From assembly GCF_035222375.1 (NCBI RefSeq), contig NC_085887.1, forward strand, positions 3,199,501 through 3,263,500: 64,000 bases of DNA. The letters are read 5' to 3'. The translations under genes and the position numbers were made by a program. This DNA comes from Podospora pseudocomata (Eukaryota > Ascomycota > Sordariomycetes > Sordariales > Podosporaceae). Below are positions 22,992 to 34,844 of this stretch, piece by piece. The stretch's first letter is position 1. Each line of letters starts with the position of its first letter. The notes below the pieces were generated by a model, which did no database searches, was not told the DNA's origin, and saw only the letters and a list, made by a program, of their open reading frames with translations.

Positions 22992-24333
22992 TCAGCGTTT
23001 AAACCTCCCAAAGAAACCCTTCCCACTAGTGGCACTCTTCGCCGAAGTAGGCGACTTTGCCCCCTTCTCCCCAGCAGCAGCAGCAGCAGCAGCAGCAGGA
23101 GGGCGGGGGGGTGAAAGCTCCTCCAGCGCAGGCAACTCCCCACCCCCAACAGCCCTAGTAGGACTGGGCAGCATAGTCCCCAATCCCGAACTCAACACCC
23201 CCCCATTCTCCCCCAGCCCCAGCCCCAGTCGGGCTCGTCACCACCGACCCCGACCCCGACCCAGCACTGCTCGAACTCCCACCCTTCTCCTTACCCTTTG
23301 ACGACCTCAGCGTGAACAACGAGTCTGCTCTTTTCAGGAGGGGAGACAACATGAGTCTGGGGCGGGATGTCCCGGTGGATTTACTGCGTTCATCGGACTG
23401 GGACCAGTCAACCCTGTGCTCTGGGGCGTGGATAGGGAAACGCTGGAGGGGGGTCGGGTCTTCGGAAGTAGGGGTTGTGGTGTCCTCTGATCCTCCCCCT
23501 CCCCCTCCGGGAAGGGTTGGGTTGAGGACGAGCATGGAGCGGCGGGTGGTGGGCTGCTGGGTTGGGGTTGTATCGGCTGACAAGGGGTCTGCGCCGCCGG
23601 TGCTGTTTCTTCTGGGTTGGTGAGAGGGGTAATGACCCGTGAGGGAGACGCGGTTGTGGTTGGTGTTTAGCCTTGCCAATTCGGCTCCGAAGGTGTGGGA
23701 CTGTTGTTGGGAGGAAAGGGAGGAGGTTGATGGCCCGGAAGTGGGAGGTTGACGTTGTTGACGCTCCCGCTCCAAGGCACGGTCACGCTCTGCTTGGGAC
23801 TGGCGGAGTTGGCGGGCGAGATCGGCCGGGGTGGTGGAGGCGATGGGGTCACCCTCGCGGTTGGAGTCTTTGTGGTATCTGTGGGCTCGCTTGGTGAGTT
23901 GGTGGATGAAGTCGTTGGAGCGCATTTGCTCGACGGTGGTGGTGCGGGTGAACTGGCGGGCGGCTTCTTTGGGGACATAGTGATCGTCTGTCGACCGGGG
24001 TTCTGGGTGCTGGGAGGAGGTGGAGGTGTTGGCCTGGGAGGGTCTTCGTCTGCTGTGGTCTGAGCATCTGGGGTCTGGTTGTGTTTTTGATGACTGTGAC
24101 TGTCCATGTCTGCTGCTCTGATGCTCCCGGCGATGACGGCTCTGCTGCTCGGCCCTCCGCTGCCTTCGTTTCTCATGTTCTTCCTGCTCGGCCAGGACCA
24201 GCAACAACCGACGGGTAAGATCCTCTGGATCAAGCTGTCCCTCCACATGCTTGGAAGAGGGCTTGCTCGGCCCCCCAAATCCTCGAGGGACAGCGCCCTG
24301 CTGCGCCCTCGAGTAGCCCATCTTGAACTGCAT
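22992..24333 (-). CDS. Low-complexity basic protein, possible frameshift near C-terminus
   Basis: Read from the ATG at 24333 (MQFKMGYSRAQQG) on the minus strand. It has a predicted charged helix (EEHEKRRQRRAEQQSRHRRE), a long Ser/Thr/Gln/Pro-rich region with some ordered-looking segments (RSNDFIHQLTKRAHRYHKD, ADLARQLRQSQAERDRALE) and a Gly/Ser-rich end. The first frame stops at 23155. A second frame, open from 23198 to 22992, encodes a Pro/Ala/Lys tail ending GKGFFGRFKR. The two join cleanly if the seven-C run (+ strand, about 23198-23204) has one base too many. A 5'-UTR intron with acceptor CACCAG just before the ATG is likely. No family recognised. Confidence 0.6.
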
Positions 24334-27235
24334 TCCCTGGTGACAGAGCGTTGACGGGGAGAGGAGTGGGAAACCCAGATCACAGCCAACCTTTCCGAGA
24401 TTCTGCTGGAAATAAAGTTGGCCCACGGTTGAAAGTAAAGTTACGCCTTGTGGTCCCTCCCAGGTTTGTGGTCTGCGGGGTTCCTTGCGGATAGTGAGTG
24501 GTATCTCCGTCCTGGTTTGTGTAGCTTGGCGAACTTTGGCTCACTCCGTTGTGAGAGGCGAGGGCTGGTGTCTTAGACACGCACAGTGACAAGATATGAA
24601 TAAAAACCCCAAGACTACACTCCGGAAAAGTGTTGGCGAGGGGGGATGCTCTCTATGTAATGTATTCGCAAAGTCACTCGGTAGATGGACAAGAGAATCC
24701 ACCCGGCGGCAACTCTCCCCCTCCCATCCCCCCTTTGGAACCCTCCCCCTGCAGAAATGCAGCCAGGGTTGCAAGGCCACTGGACCGTTGGAATGTCGGA
24801 CAAGGTGTTCCCTTGATTCAACAGGTCGGACCAGAGAGACACCTACAGTAGTGCAGAAGTATAAGCACGAAAGCGTGTGAGGAGAGAGATCGAGGATGAT
24901 CAGATGCCGAATTGGCTTTTTCCCTCTCTTTTGAATCCTTGTGAACGGGCGCTCCGCGTCTGGCTGGACCAGCTCCTGTTGCAGCGGTGCAAGGTAGTGC
25001 CGTCAGGGGTCCGGTTCAAAATGGTCATTTGACTTTGGGCTAGTGATCAAAATATGGTAAAAGAGGCACACCTCGCCTCGCCCCCGAGAGGCACCTTTCG
25101 GGCGTCCAGCCTAGGGGGCATATGTAAGAACAAGCCCGACACTTGCAGCACGCTTGCTTGCTTGCTTGCTTGCTTGATTTGCCACGAGCCGTTGTATCAC
25201 CTTCACTTGAAGAGCAGCAAGAAAAAGAGAATGGATGGGACGAGGCCTTTTTACCCGCCATGAGACAAAAGACCGAGGACGGGTTGTGACTTGTGACGGG
25301 GGGCACTGGGTGATGTGCCAAGGGCGTAAAAGGGCACGACACTTGCCCGATCAGGTTTGAGCAAACCAAGGTTCCTCTCTCTCTCTCATATTGACCGGGG
25401 GTTGCGAGATCGTGATTTGATCGAAAAGACGTGACCAGCCGGTCTCGGCCTGGCGTTCAGGACCCTTTTTTTTTTTTTATTAACATAAACAGGGCCAGGG
25501 CACGCCGTTGGTGTTGACCCCATCGACAAACCGACAAAGGCCTCGCCTGCTCCATGCTCGGTCTCCGCTCCCCAGCTTTTGGTGGTGACAATCCCTGTCA
25601 GAACCCCGGATCCCCAGATGGGAGCGGGGCGGGCCTGCCGGTCATCCACAAGGGCCGGAAGGGTCCGGGAAAAAAAGACCGGACCCACGGTTCGTCCGGA
25701 TCTGAGTGTTGACAAGAGACAAAACAGAGACAGTTTTCACCGGTGAGATTTGCTGTGAAACCTATGATGGGCACTGTCAGGATGCCACGCATGGGATTGT
25801 CCCTTCGTGATCCGGGACAAGCGGCAGCAGTGCGGCGGCAGAGGGTTGGAGTGGCGCTTCGCGGGAGTTTCTGACACTTGAAGGTGAGATTTCCAATATT
25901 GCCATCCAACAAGACTTTTGAACTTTGAAGAGCCCCTGAGCTCAGCTGCGCCCAAACAGAGAGCTGCCACGCCGAATGGGAAATTGGATTTGATAGCGAC
26001 TGTTCAAGGTTGGGTTGCGTGGGGGTTGCTTTGCGATGGTGGTTGGAGGCCGTTGTTGAGAGTCAAGAGGGGGACTCAAGAAGTTAACAAAGTCGAGTTA
26101 AGTCTCCTGAGAAATTGATACGATAGCACTCGGCTGCATGATTTGTGTAACCGCGCCATATGTTGTGTCTCTGTCGTTTGGAAGCAAAAAGCAAATCGTT
26201 CGAAGCGAAGGTCCAGTGCCGGCCCCAGTTTTTGATCTTATCAGATCTCCCCTTTGCTATAATATGCATGGAGATTGTTGCGGCCAGTCCGCTGACTAAC
26301 AACCACAGCAGGATCTTAAAGTCAGTATCATATCGACAAGCAAACAACTCAACAACTCAACAACCAGGGGTGTTTGCTGGCAGTTGACCTCGCCGCTGAT
26401 CAGTCGCCGGGCCGTGCCCTTCCACCGACAAGCACCGGGCGCAAACCCCACCATGTCCGTCAAAAGTCCCGTTGGAAACTCAATTGCCAGTTGGCTTCCA
26501 TGTTATCAGAGGGCCATCACCGTGCTTGGTACCATGGATCAAGAGGTCAAAGACAACAGCAGCCAAGCACCGTCTGCAGGGGGGAGGGCGGCAGGCAGTG
26601 AGTGAGTGGGTGACAGACAGTGCTCTGAAATGGCAGATGGCCCCGCTGACGGGACACCTAACGGGCAGGGGAACAGCTTTTGGCTATTACTTGAAGCAAG
26701 GAAAGCTACGTTAGCTACGATAATACTCGGCAGTGTATAGTATAGCTTGAGCTCAAAAAGACTCGGTTATCTGTCTGAATCCATCACCGCTTCTGCTTAC
26801 AATCCGACCCTTTCGGAAGCGACCGTTGCTAGCTGCGACGCTACGGACTGAGCCAAGCACTGTTTCGGGTCGGCAGCCTGCCAAGATCACGGCGTTTGCT
26901 CCCAAAGAGCTGTGCCCTGCTCCTACTCCCGCCGCCTCCGCCCTGGCTTCGTGGGACTCGCTCTCACCCCAAAGGACCCCAACAAGTGCCCCAAAGAGAG
27001 GACCCTGACAAGGAGCCCCATCCAGACCCCGACCCGACCGACGAACGAGAACGACACAAGAGACATCCTCCATCTGATTTGTTTGCGCCTCGATAATAAG
27101 AAGCCCTCCTTTGCCTCCCGGCTCCGTTTTCCCTGTTCCTGTTCCCGTCTTGTCCGGCTTGCGGCTGCTGGCGACTTGAGATCGCGAAAGTCACTGGTAT
27201 GCCCTTTTTGTCCACTTTCGTCATGCGAAGAAGCA
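24334..27235. promoter_or_regulatory. Long divergent intergenic region
   Basis: About 2.9 kb between divergently read genes. It includes a (CTTG)n microsatellite at about 25151-25174 and a poly-T run near 25468. No supported gene or RNA. The region just before 27236 should carry the promoter and leader of the GTPase-GEF gene. Confidence 0.5.
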
Positions 27236-30200
27236 ATGCGGGCTCACACTCATCCACCCTCATCAGACCGCTCCGGGGGACTCCCGTTTCCTGACTTTGG
27301 CCCTCAGAGAAGCTTTCTCATCCTCGACGACCCACCACCGCCACCGACGACGACGACGACCGTCGAGGAGGGTGGTCCGCGAGACTCGGTCGCTTCGATT
27401 GTTGACGACCCGTTTTTCTTTGGCTACCACAGCACCGCCGCGAATACTATCTCTGCTGCTGCTGCTGCTGCTGCTGCCACAGCCACCCCCGGCATCCCTG
27501 GCGCGCTAACGACGAGTGCCGGCCACCGCAATGAAGAGCGCCAGCCGTGGATTCCCCCAAGGAAAGATTCACTGAAAGACATCGGTCCTACACCTTGGGT
27601 ACGCCGTCATCTAACTACCTGATAAGAGTCTCAAGAAGAAACATGGACAAGAGCTCCTTCTGGCGGTCACGATGGATGTACGCTGACAATTGGACCTCTT
27701 AGTTCGATCGCAACAAACCAGCCATGGAGGCCATCAACATCGCCATTATTGGCGTCGAAGGCGTGGGGAAGTCGGCTTTTGTCCAGCGAACGATACGTTC
27801 CACGCGACCGCCGACACAGAACATGATCACATTCAGGCATGTGCTCGACGGGACGCAGTACTCAGTCACCCTGGTCGAGCTTGATCTTGAGGGTTTCGAA
27901 CTGGACCCCCGACAACCAATACAGTGGCCGAAGCAGGTCGCCGGTCACATGGTGCCACGAATAGATGGCGCCCTGATCCTGTACGACGTTACCAACAAGG
28001 AGAGCGTGCGAGGGCTGGATTCCACCATGGCTGCGCTGGCCAACTCTTCCCTGCCGACGGTTCTCGCCGCCACAAAATGCGACGCCCCTGACGAAGCCCG
28101 CCAGATCGACGTGGCAGATGTTGCTTCTGCCTTTCCCACCTGTGCCGGTCACTTCAGAACGTCTTTCAACGTGCCGGGAAGCGCTCAGGATTGTCTACAG
28201 GCTGCTTTAAAGGCCGCGTTGGCTAACAAGCGAGGTGAGAATATTATCGCTGCAGTAGTGGTAAGCCGGGAGACTGACGGGGGAGCAGGAGAACAACCGG
28301 AAGGATCGATGACCAGAAGACGCGCTGCCTCGGCGAGTCTGGATACCCCTCAAGAAATGATCAACGGAAGGCCAATCAGCCAACACAGTAAACACAGCAG
28401 GGCAAGCTCCGACCTGTCACTCTTACGGGGTTTCCCACCGCCCCCAAACGAAAGTCACTACAGGCCCCAGGCTTCGAGGTCGCCCAGACTGGACTATTCT
28501 TCTGTTGCTCAGCACAGCAACTCAAATTTGGGCTTGGCCGTTCCCGAAGACGGCCCGCAAACGACAGTGTCAGCCATGCTTCGTCAACCGGGCATTCGAC
28601 TGGACAGCGGCGCCGAGTCGTTCTTGGATGTGTCTGAATCCGACGGAGAATCGTATCGGTATTCGGACGACATACCAATACTGCAGCGCAACGATGAGAA
28701 CTTTTTGGACAGGCCAGCCAAGGTGGCGGGAGTGAGTTTCGATGACCTTGTCGACAGGCTTGTCGCGCCCAAGATGGCAAAGGCGGACCAAAACTTTGCC
28801 GATATCTTTTTGTGCCTGTATCGAAAGTTTGCCGCGCCTTCCGAGCTGCTAAACGCGATTCGGACTCGTCTCGACCAGCTGAGGGAAGACAAGACGACGC
28901 ACATTCTGATCAAGGCGGAGGCTCAGGTGCGGCTGGTCGAGTCTGTGGCGAAGTGGGTGTCGTTGTATCCTGGCGACTTTGCCAGGCCGGCAACGAAACG
29001 AAGTCTGGAAGAGATGGTCGGAGAATTATCTTCGGATCCGCTGTTTGTCACGGCTGCCCAGCAGATGCGTGTTCACCTGGAACACAAGGTGGTCGAGGAC
29101 GACGACACGGGCTGGGGAATATCAGACCCAATAGACGAGACAGACAACATGTTTGAAGGTCTGAGCCGACCACACACGGGCATCACAGGATCGATGAACT
29201 CGCTCCAACTCGACGACCCCAGCAACCCCCCCTCCAGCCACCACCGACGCCCCTCCCAGAGCTCAGAGAGATCAGGGTCAGATATTCATGGTCGGACAAC
29301 GGCCCGGTATCAGTTCCAAACGCTGGAAGACTATGAGCGCGAAGCGGCCACGCTGGTGCCGATGCCCTCATTGGCGCTCAACAAGTTCCGCTGGCACCAG
29401 TTCATGGAGCTCGACACGGAGGAGATTGCCGACGAGATCACAAGGATAGACTGGGTCATGTTCAGCTCGATCCGGATCCGGGATTTAGTTCGGGACGTCT
29501 CGCTAAACCGAGAACAAAAAGAAAAGTGCAAAAGCCTCAAGAACGTCAACAGGATGATATCCCACTTTAACCACATTGCCAAATGGGTCGCCAACATAAT
29601 TTTAATCAGAGATAAAGCCAAGCACCGGGCTCCGTGTCTGGAAAAGTTTATGCTGATTGCCTTGAAGCTGAGGCAAATGAATAACTACAACGGTCTGGCG
29701 GCCGTGCTGGCGGGGATCAACGGCACGGCGATTCACCGGCTGTCGCAGACGAGGCAGCTTGTTAGCGCGGAGACGCAAAAGAGGTTTGCGAGGTTGGTGT
29801 TGCTGATGGGGACGCAGAAGAGCCATTTCGCGTACCGGTTGGCGTGGGAGAATTCGCCGCTGCCGAGGATCCCGTTTATGCCGCTGCACAGACGGGATTT
29901 GGTGAGTGCTGAGGAGGGGAGCAAGACGTTTGTGGGGGAGGGGGGGAGGAGGGTCAACTGGAAGAAGTTTGAGGTTTTGGGGGAGGTGTTGCTGCCCATC
30001 ATGAAGAGTCAGGGGATGCCGTACGGTGTCGGGGAGGGTGGGGGGGGAGGGAGGAGGGGGGAGGTGAGGGAGTTGATTTTGGATGGGAAGCTGATGGGGG
30101 ATGAGGAGGTGAGTTATATTTACTCTGTCGGAGTGGATAATGGTTACTAAATTTTTGCGAAAAGGATATATATCAACGATCCATCCAGGTCGAGGCCAGC

Positions 30201-30269
30201 AGCGCGGCCGGGGCTGCGGGGGCGGGGGAGGGCAGCACGAAGAAAAAGTTCCCCTGGTTGGCGAAGTAG
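27236..30269 (+). CDS. Ras-like GTPase fused to a RasGEF
   Basis: Exons 27236-27598, 27703-30108 and 30165-30269, all phase 0, give 957 residues. After a disordered Ala/Pro/Ser leader comes a Ras-type G domain from about 129: P-loop GVEGVGKS (138-145), switch Thr159, DLEGF (182-186), TKCD (245-248). No C-terminal CaaX is present. A Ser-rich linker leads to a RasGEF_N domain (about 464-600) and a catalytic RasGEF/Cdc25 domain (about 677-910, FRWHQFMELDTEEIADEITRIDW, then NNYNGLAAVLAGINGTAIHRL). The tail ends KKKFPWLAK. The position equivalent to Ras Gln61 is Phe186, so intrinsic GTP hydrolysis is expected to be weak. It should act as an exchange factor for a Ras-family GTPase. Exon 1 start is the least certain part. 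Confidence 0.88.
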
Positions 30270-30344
30270 AGCGATCGCCAGCCTGGTGGTGACGGTTGTT
30301 TTCAATCTGGGGAGAGGAAGAGGGGGTTTAGTGGGGGGTGGAGG

Positions 30345-30351
30345 AGGTTGT

Positions 30352-30389
<38 letters not shown>

Positions 30390-30407
30390 GCTACTGCTAC
30401 TACCACT
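30345..30407 (+). repeat. (ACT)n-type trinucleotide tract
   Basis: A run of ACT/ACA/ACG codons in the same frame as the last exon of the GTPase-GEF gene but after its TAG. If read, it encodes about 20 Thr with two Ala interruptions. Confidence 0.85.
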
Positions 30408-30789
30408 ACAACGACGACAACAGATGAAGAGGGGGAGCACCGGGAGGAGCAACAAGAGACGGAAGAAACTGGTGGTGGTGGTGGTGGCGGTAAGGCGAGA
30501 CCGCACAGCTTGGGGACCGTGGAGGAGAAGAAGCCAAATAAGAAGATGGCGGGGGACTACCCGGAGGTGTTGAGGAAGTTTAGCTTGCCGCTGAGTGTGC
30601 AGGGGATTGGGAGCATGGGGTTGGGGTTTCCCATGCCGTAGTGAGGGAAGGGGGGGGGAGTTATATAATATTATTAGTATTGGGATGGACTTGGAAGTTT
30701 TGGGGACAAATGTGTCATGTTGGTTGTCATATATAAGAGAGAGAGAGAGAGGGTTATCATCAGAAGCGAAGTAAGCGTAGGGGCATTTG

Positions 30790-30850
<61 letters not shown>
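30790..30850. repeat. (GT)n microsatellite, about 30 units
   Basis: An uninterrupted TG dinucleotide run of roughly 60 nt, about 0.5 kb downstream of the GTPase-GEF stop. Such tracts are length-variable between strains. Confidence 0.95.
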
Positions 30851-30854
<4 letters not shown>

Positions 30855-31063
30855 GTTTTTTTTCTGGCGCGTGTTTGGAGCATGGGATGTTTATGTCGAT
30901 GAAGAAGGGGGTTGTGATTAGGTGTGGTGTGGCATTTAGATCTCGGCGTTCCCAACTTTTTTATTTTTTTTATTAATTTTTTTTTATTTTTTTTATTTTT
31001 TTTTAATTTTTTTTTCCATCTTTTTTAAGTTATGATGGATGATGATGAAAGGGTGGGGAAAGT

Positions 31064-31075
31064 AAGAAAGAAAGC

Positions 31076-31107
<32 letters not shown>

Positions 31108-31110
31108 AGA
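31064..31110. repeat. (AAAG)n tetranucleotide microsatellite
   Basis: About eleven near-perfect AAAG units in the same spacer. Simple repeat only. Confidence 0.9.
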
Positions 31111-34100
31111 ATGCCACACGGTAAAAACATTTGTATATGTATTATTTTCATTCTTTCGGAATGAGGAAGGTTTGGAAGATTAAGATAGGTAGCTAGGTAG
31201 CTCATGGGGGGATTAGGATGGTGGTTATTGATGGCTATTCTGTGCTATGAAATCTTTGGGGGGTGATGCCAGATTGTTTGAAGAAGTTTAATGTTTCATG
31301 TTCAAAGTGTTCTGACAAGCTCTTTTTCCTTTTTTTTTTTTTTGGGAAAGTATCATGCTTGCGAGAGAGACAAGTTCGCTGAAGACAAGAAGATCACAAT
31401 CCACTTTTGCTACACTAGTAGGAGGTAGTAATGACGATATCACCCATTATGGATCGAAGCGAGACACGGCCTACTGCGCGTATTCGTTTACCAAATCTCG
31501 CCGAAAGGACTTCGCCTAGCAAATAGATGGGTGGTATGCGTGGCTAGTGGTATGTGGCGTAGAGAAAGCTGTCTGTTGTCGTAGTGGTGGTGGTAGTGGT
31601 GGTGTCATGATATACAGATTATGTTGGCGATGTTCGAGAGCGAGGTTGCTCGGTTTACAAAGTAGAAAATATACATGATATTGAGACTTCCAACCAGAGA
31701 CAGAGAACAAAGATAGCGGGAGAGGAATCAGGAAATATTGTTTAGGCTATATTCTCGCCCTGGTGCCTGTCGGCCAGTTTAGTTATTCTATGATGATAGT
31801 TTGCAGTGCTGGTTCCCCCTCACAGTCTACAAAAAGTCTGGAAATTGTTGATTGGGATGCGGGGTAGTGTTCGTATGTCTACATGATGACGAGACCGGCA
31901 ACGCATCAGATCGAATGCAAACCCAAGGATCAAAAAGAACTGCTTTTTGCTGAGATGGTACATGTCCAAAAGCAGACGAGGCTGGCAATTGAGTCCGATA
32001 TCTTGTGTCGTACAGCTCGGACGACGAAGCAAGGCATGAAGTTTGATCTGTCAATTTTCAATCGGTGATGGCTATCCGGAAGCTGCCGTGTGAGACTAAG
32101 CCGATTTGGGCTTGGTGTTTCTAGAAATTCCCCAGCCTTTTTTTGGAGAGGGCCCCATCCATCCCCCAAAACGCGGGGTTCGCGGGGCTCAGAGCACAGG
32201 GATGTTGGTCTGCCTTTGGTCTACTGAACATTTTCTATGGAAGTTCCAAGTTCTTCATTTCCCAACTTCCTTTTTGATCTGGAACAGACCTGGCTTATCA
32301 CGGTGATGTGGTGAGTGGTCGTGGGGAGCATGAGGCGTAGGCAAGACATTATGGTGACACTGATCGAGAGAGAACAGATAAGGCAAGACAGAGGCTGAGA
32401 AGGAGGGAAGGGGGGGGAAAGGGAAGGTTGTTGGGTGGGTGAGTCGAAGGCGTTGCTTCCCAACTTGTCCTGGTGCAGGTTGCTTGGCGGCGTGTTGGGT
32501 GTTGAATGTCAAGCTGCAAGCTGCGAGACGACACTGATGGCTCGCATACAGGATGGGGGAGGGGTCGGGGAGAACGGCCGGAGTGCTGAATGTTGATCGA
32601 AGGGCTGGTGGCGAGATGAAAGTGACGGGACGGCTTTGAGAGTTGTTCCATGTTTCTACTGTTCGTGAGATTTCTGTAGAAAAGGTTGTCCGGGCCGGAA
32701 AGTCCACGATCCCCTTCCGCGCACAGATGAGTCGACAGGGGGCTAGCGGTGCAGCGTTGCAATCATGGGACGATAGTGTGCACCTGCCGCTACCCACTAG
32801 CCTAAACCCAGAAGAATATCACTTCTTTTTCTTCCTAACCAAGAGTCCGTCGTCGTCGCATTATCGAGCCATGCCTCTGCTTGGACAATCTCCGTTGTTG
32901 CTGGTTGTCCCAAGAATTCGAGGCATAGGGCAGGGTCAATGCCCCACTCTCGGGAGCCTCGGGAAGCCCCGCTGCCCTGCGCACGGATCAAGTGTCAACT
33001 CACAGACAACATTGGATTTCAGATGAATTCGGGCTGTGAATATAAAAACAAAAAGAATAGAGATCATCGCTGGCAGTCTCCGAGTGGTGTCGGCTCGGAA
33101 GACTCAGTCGAACTCAGCTGTCCCGGTCCGTTGGCGTCTTGTCAGCACAGCAAGCGTGTCACCATAAAGTGCCGGAAGACGCTCGTTATTGAAGAGAGAG
33201 TGATCCATGCTATTGGACCGTCGCATTGGAGCCACATCTCGACCGACATCTCGCTGCTTCCCCGGCGCACCTCGGCCAGACTCACACTGACATCTTTTGA
33301 CAAAATCATCTTGGAGATTGATAAACAGCCGCGGTACCCCATGGGCCCTGCCTGGTCCTGGTGGTGTAGGTTGTGTCTTGGTGTGGTGAGAGGATGGGAA
33401 GCGAAGCTATTGCATCTGGGTATTCTCTAGCTCGCCCACTTTCCCGCTGTGATATTTGTTAGGCTCAAAGAGACACACACAGCCTGACACAGCTGGAAGC
33501 TGGTCCAATTGCGAAGCTTGACCGTCCTCGCCCCTCCCCCCATGTCCATCCATCGTCCATCCATGTCCCATGTCCCATGTCCCATCGGCTGTCGTGCCTC
33601 TCGTTCCCGTTCCCCTTCTACCTCTTTCCCCGACTTTTTTCCTCTTCTGCAACGGCTGATCTCTGACACTCTCTTTCCTCCTGTTTTATGACCGAGATTT
33701 GTTAGCAGGTACCTCTTGTTGTGCCTGTGCTGCAACTCAGCCGCATTGCGCGTGCTATCTATCGTGGGTCCCCACACGTGAGAGCCAACGAAACGAGGAA
33801 CACTTGGACGTTAGAGAGCTGGAGAGAGGGAGCTGATTTGGGTCGCATAACGTGTACCTTCACCTTATCTACCTACACCTTCTGCCTCATTTCCCAAAAC
33901 TGCCCGAAACCATGACTACCCCCAAGATCCTCCGTCCGTCGTTCGCATTATGACCACGTCGTTGTTGTGCCCCTGTTGATCGCCAGCTGCTGCTCACCCA
34001 CCCCCAAAGAATCCCGACGCACTTTTGCACCACACACACATCACCGCCAAGCCGAGTTTCAACACCAGTCACCACACCCGACACCAGCTAACATCTGCCG

Positions 34101-34242
34101 CCCGATCCGCGTCCCCCTCTCTTCGTGTGTGCCGACCGCCTCATCCGCCGTCTCCCACACCCGCTGAGAGCTCACGACTGACTGAGCTCGTTCAAGACTG
34201 CCCTGCCAGTCCGTCATGTTCTCGCTATAAAGGAGCGCCGAG

Positions 34243-34773
34243 ATGACCACCTTTATCAAGGAACACAAATGGGTCAACAACCATGGCCAGCCCCCCTCCA
34301 AGAGACGGAGGATCAATGCTGCGTATGTGGTTTTTCTTTTCTTTTTTTTTTTTTTCGTCTATCTCTCTCCCTCTGTTTCTCTCTCTCTGTATGGACCAGC
34401 TCTAAAAATATTCCTAGATGCTTGACATGTCGCAAAAGGAAAACCCGGTGCGCGGGCGAGAGACCGGTGTGTTCGACATGTGCCAAAAATGGCCACACTT
34501 GTCTCGGCTACAACGATTTGGATGAGAAGAAGAGGCCAGCAAATGGAGGGCCGTCAGATGCGCAGGATTATCGGGACGACAACACAAAGCACGAGCATGA
34601 GGAGGACTACCTGAATGGTGAGAAGGTGGAGGTCAAGATGGAGCCTCAGCAGATGTGGCAGAACCGTGGTGAGGATAATTACACCAACGATGGGAATAAA
34701 AAGGGGGACCAACGATTTTGGAAGAGTCGGTCACAGTCACATTCGCAACAACAGCAGCAACATCATCATCATC

Positions 34774-34844
<71 letters not shown>

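Larger units (their letters stand above)
30270..34242. other. Gene-poor spacer with several microsatellites
   Basis: About 4 kb between two same-strand genes. It contains the possible C-terminal extension frame of the GEF gene (to 30641), a GT dinucleotide repeat, an A/T-rich stretch at 30955-31015 and an AAAG-type repeat. A cluster of short GTCCAT/CATGTCC repeats lies at 33541-33590. Open stretches at 32255-33430 on both strands look random. The last few hundred bases are C/A-rich leader of the Zn2Cys6 gene. Confidence 0.5.

Noticed and set aside
24380-24592. Upstream exon for the 22992-24333 protein
   Set aside because: The open stretch has no ATG in frame, and its only good donor gives the wrong phase for the downstream frame. 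Treated as 5' UTR.
32255-33430. Open frames of 137-180 codons on both strands
   Set aside because: Overlapping frames of similar length on both strands with random-looking composition; no start context or family match.
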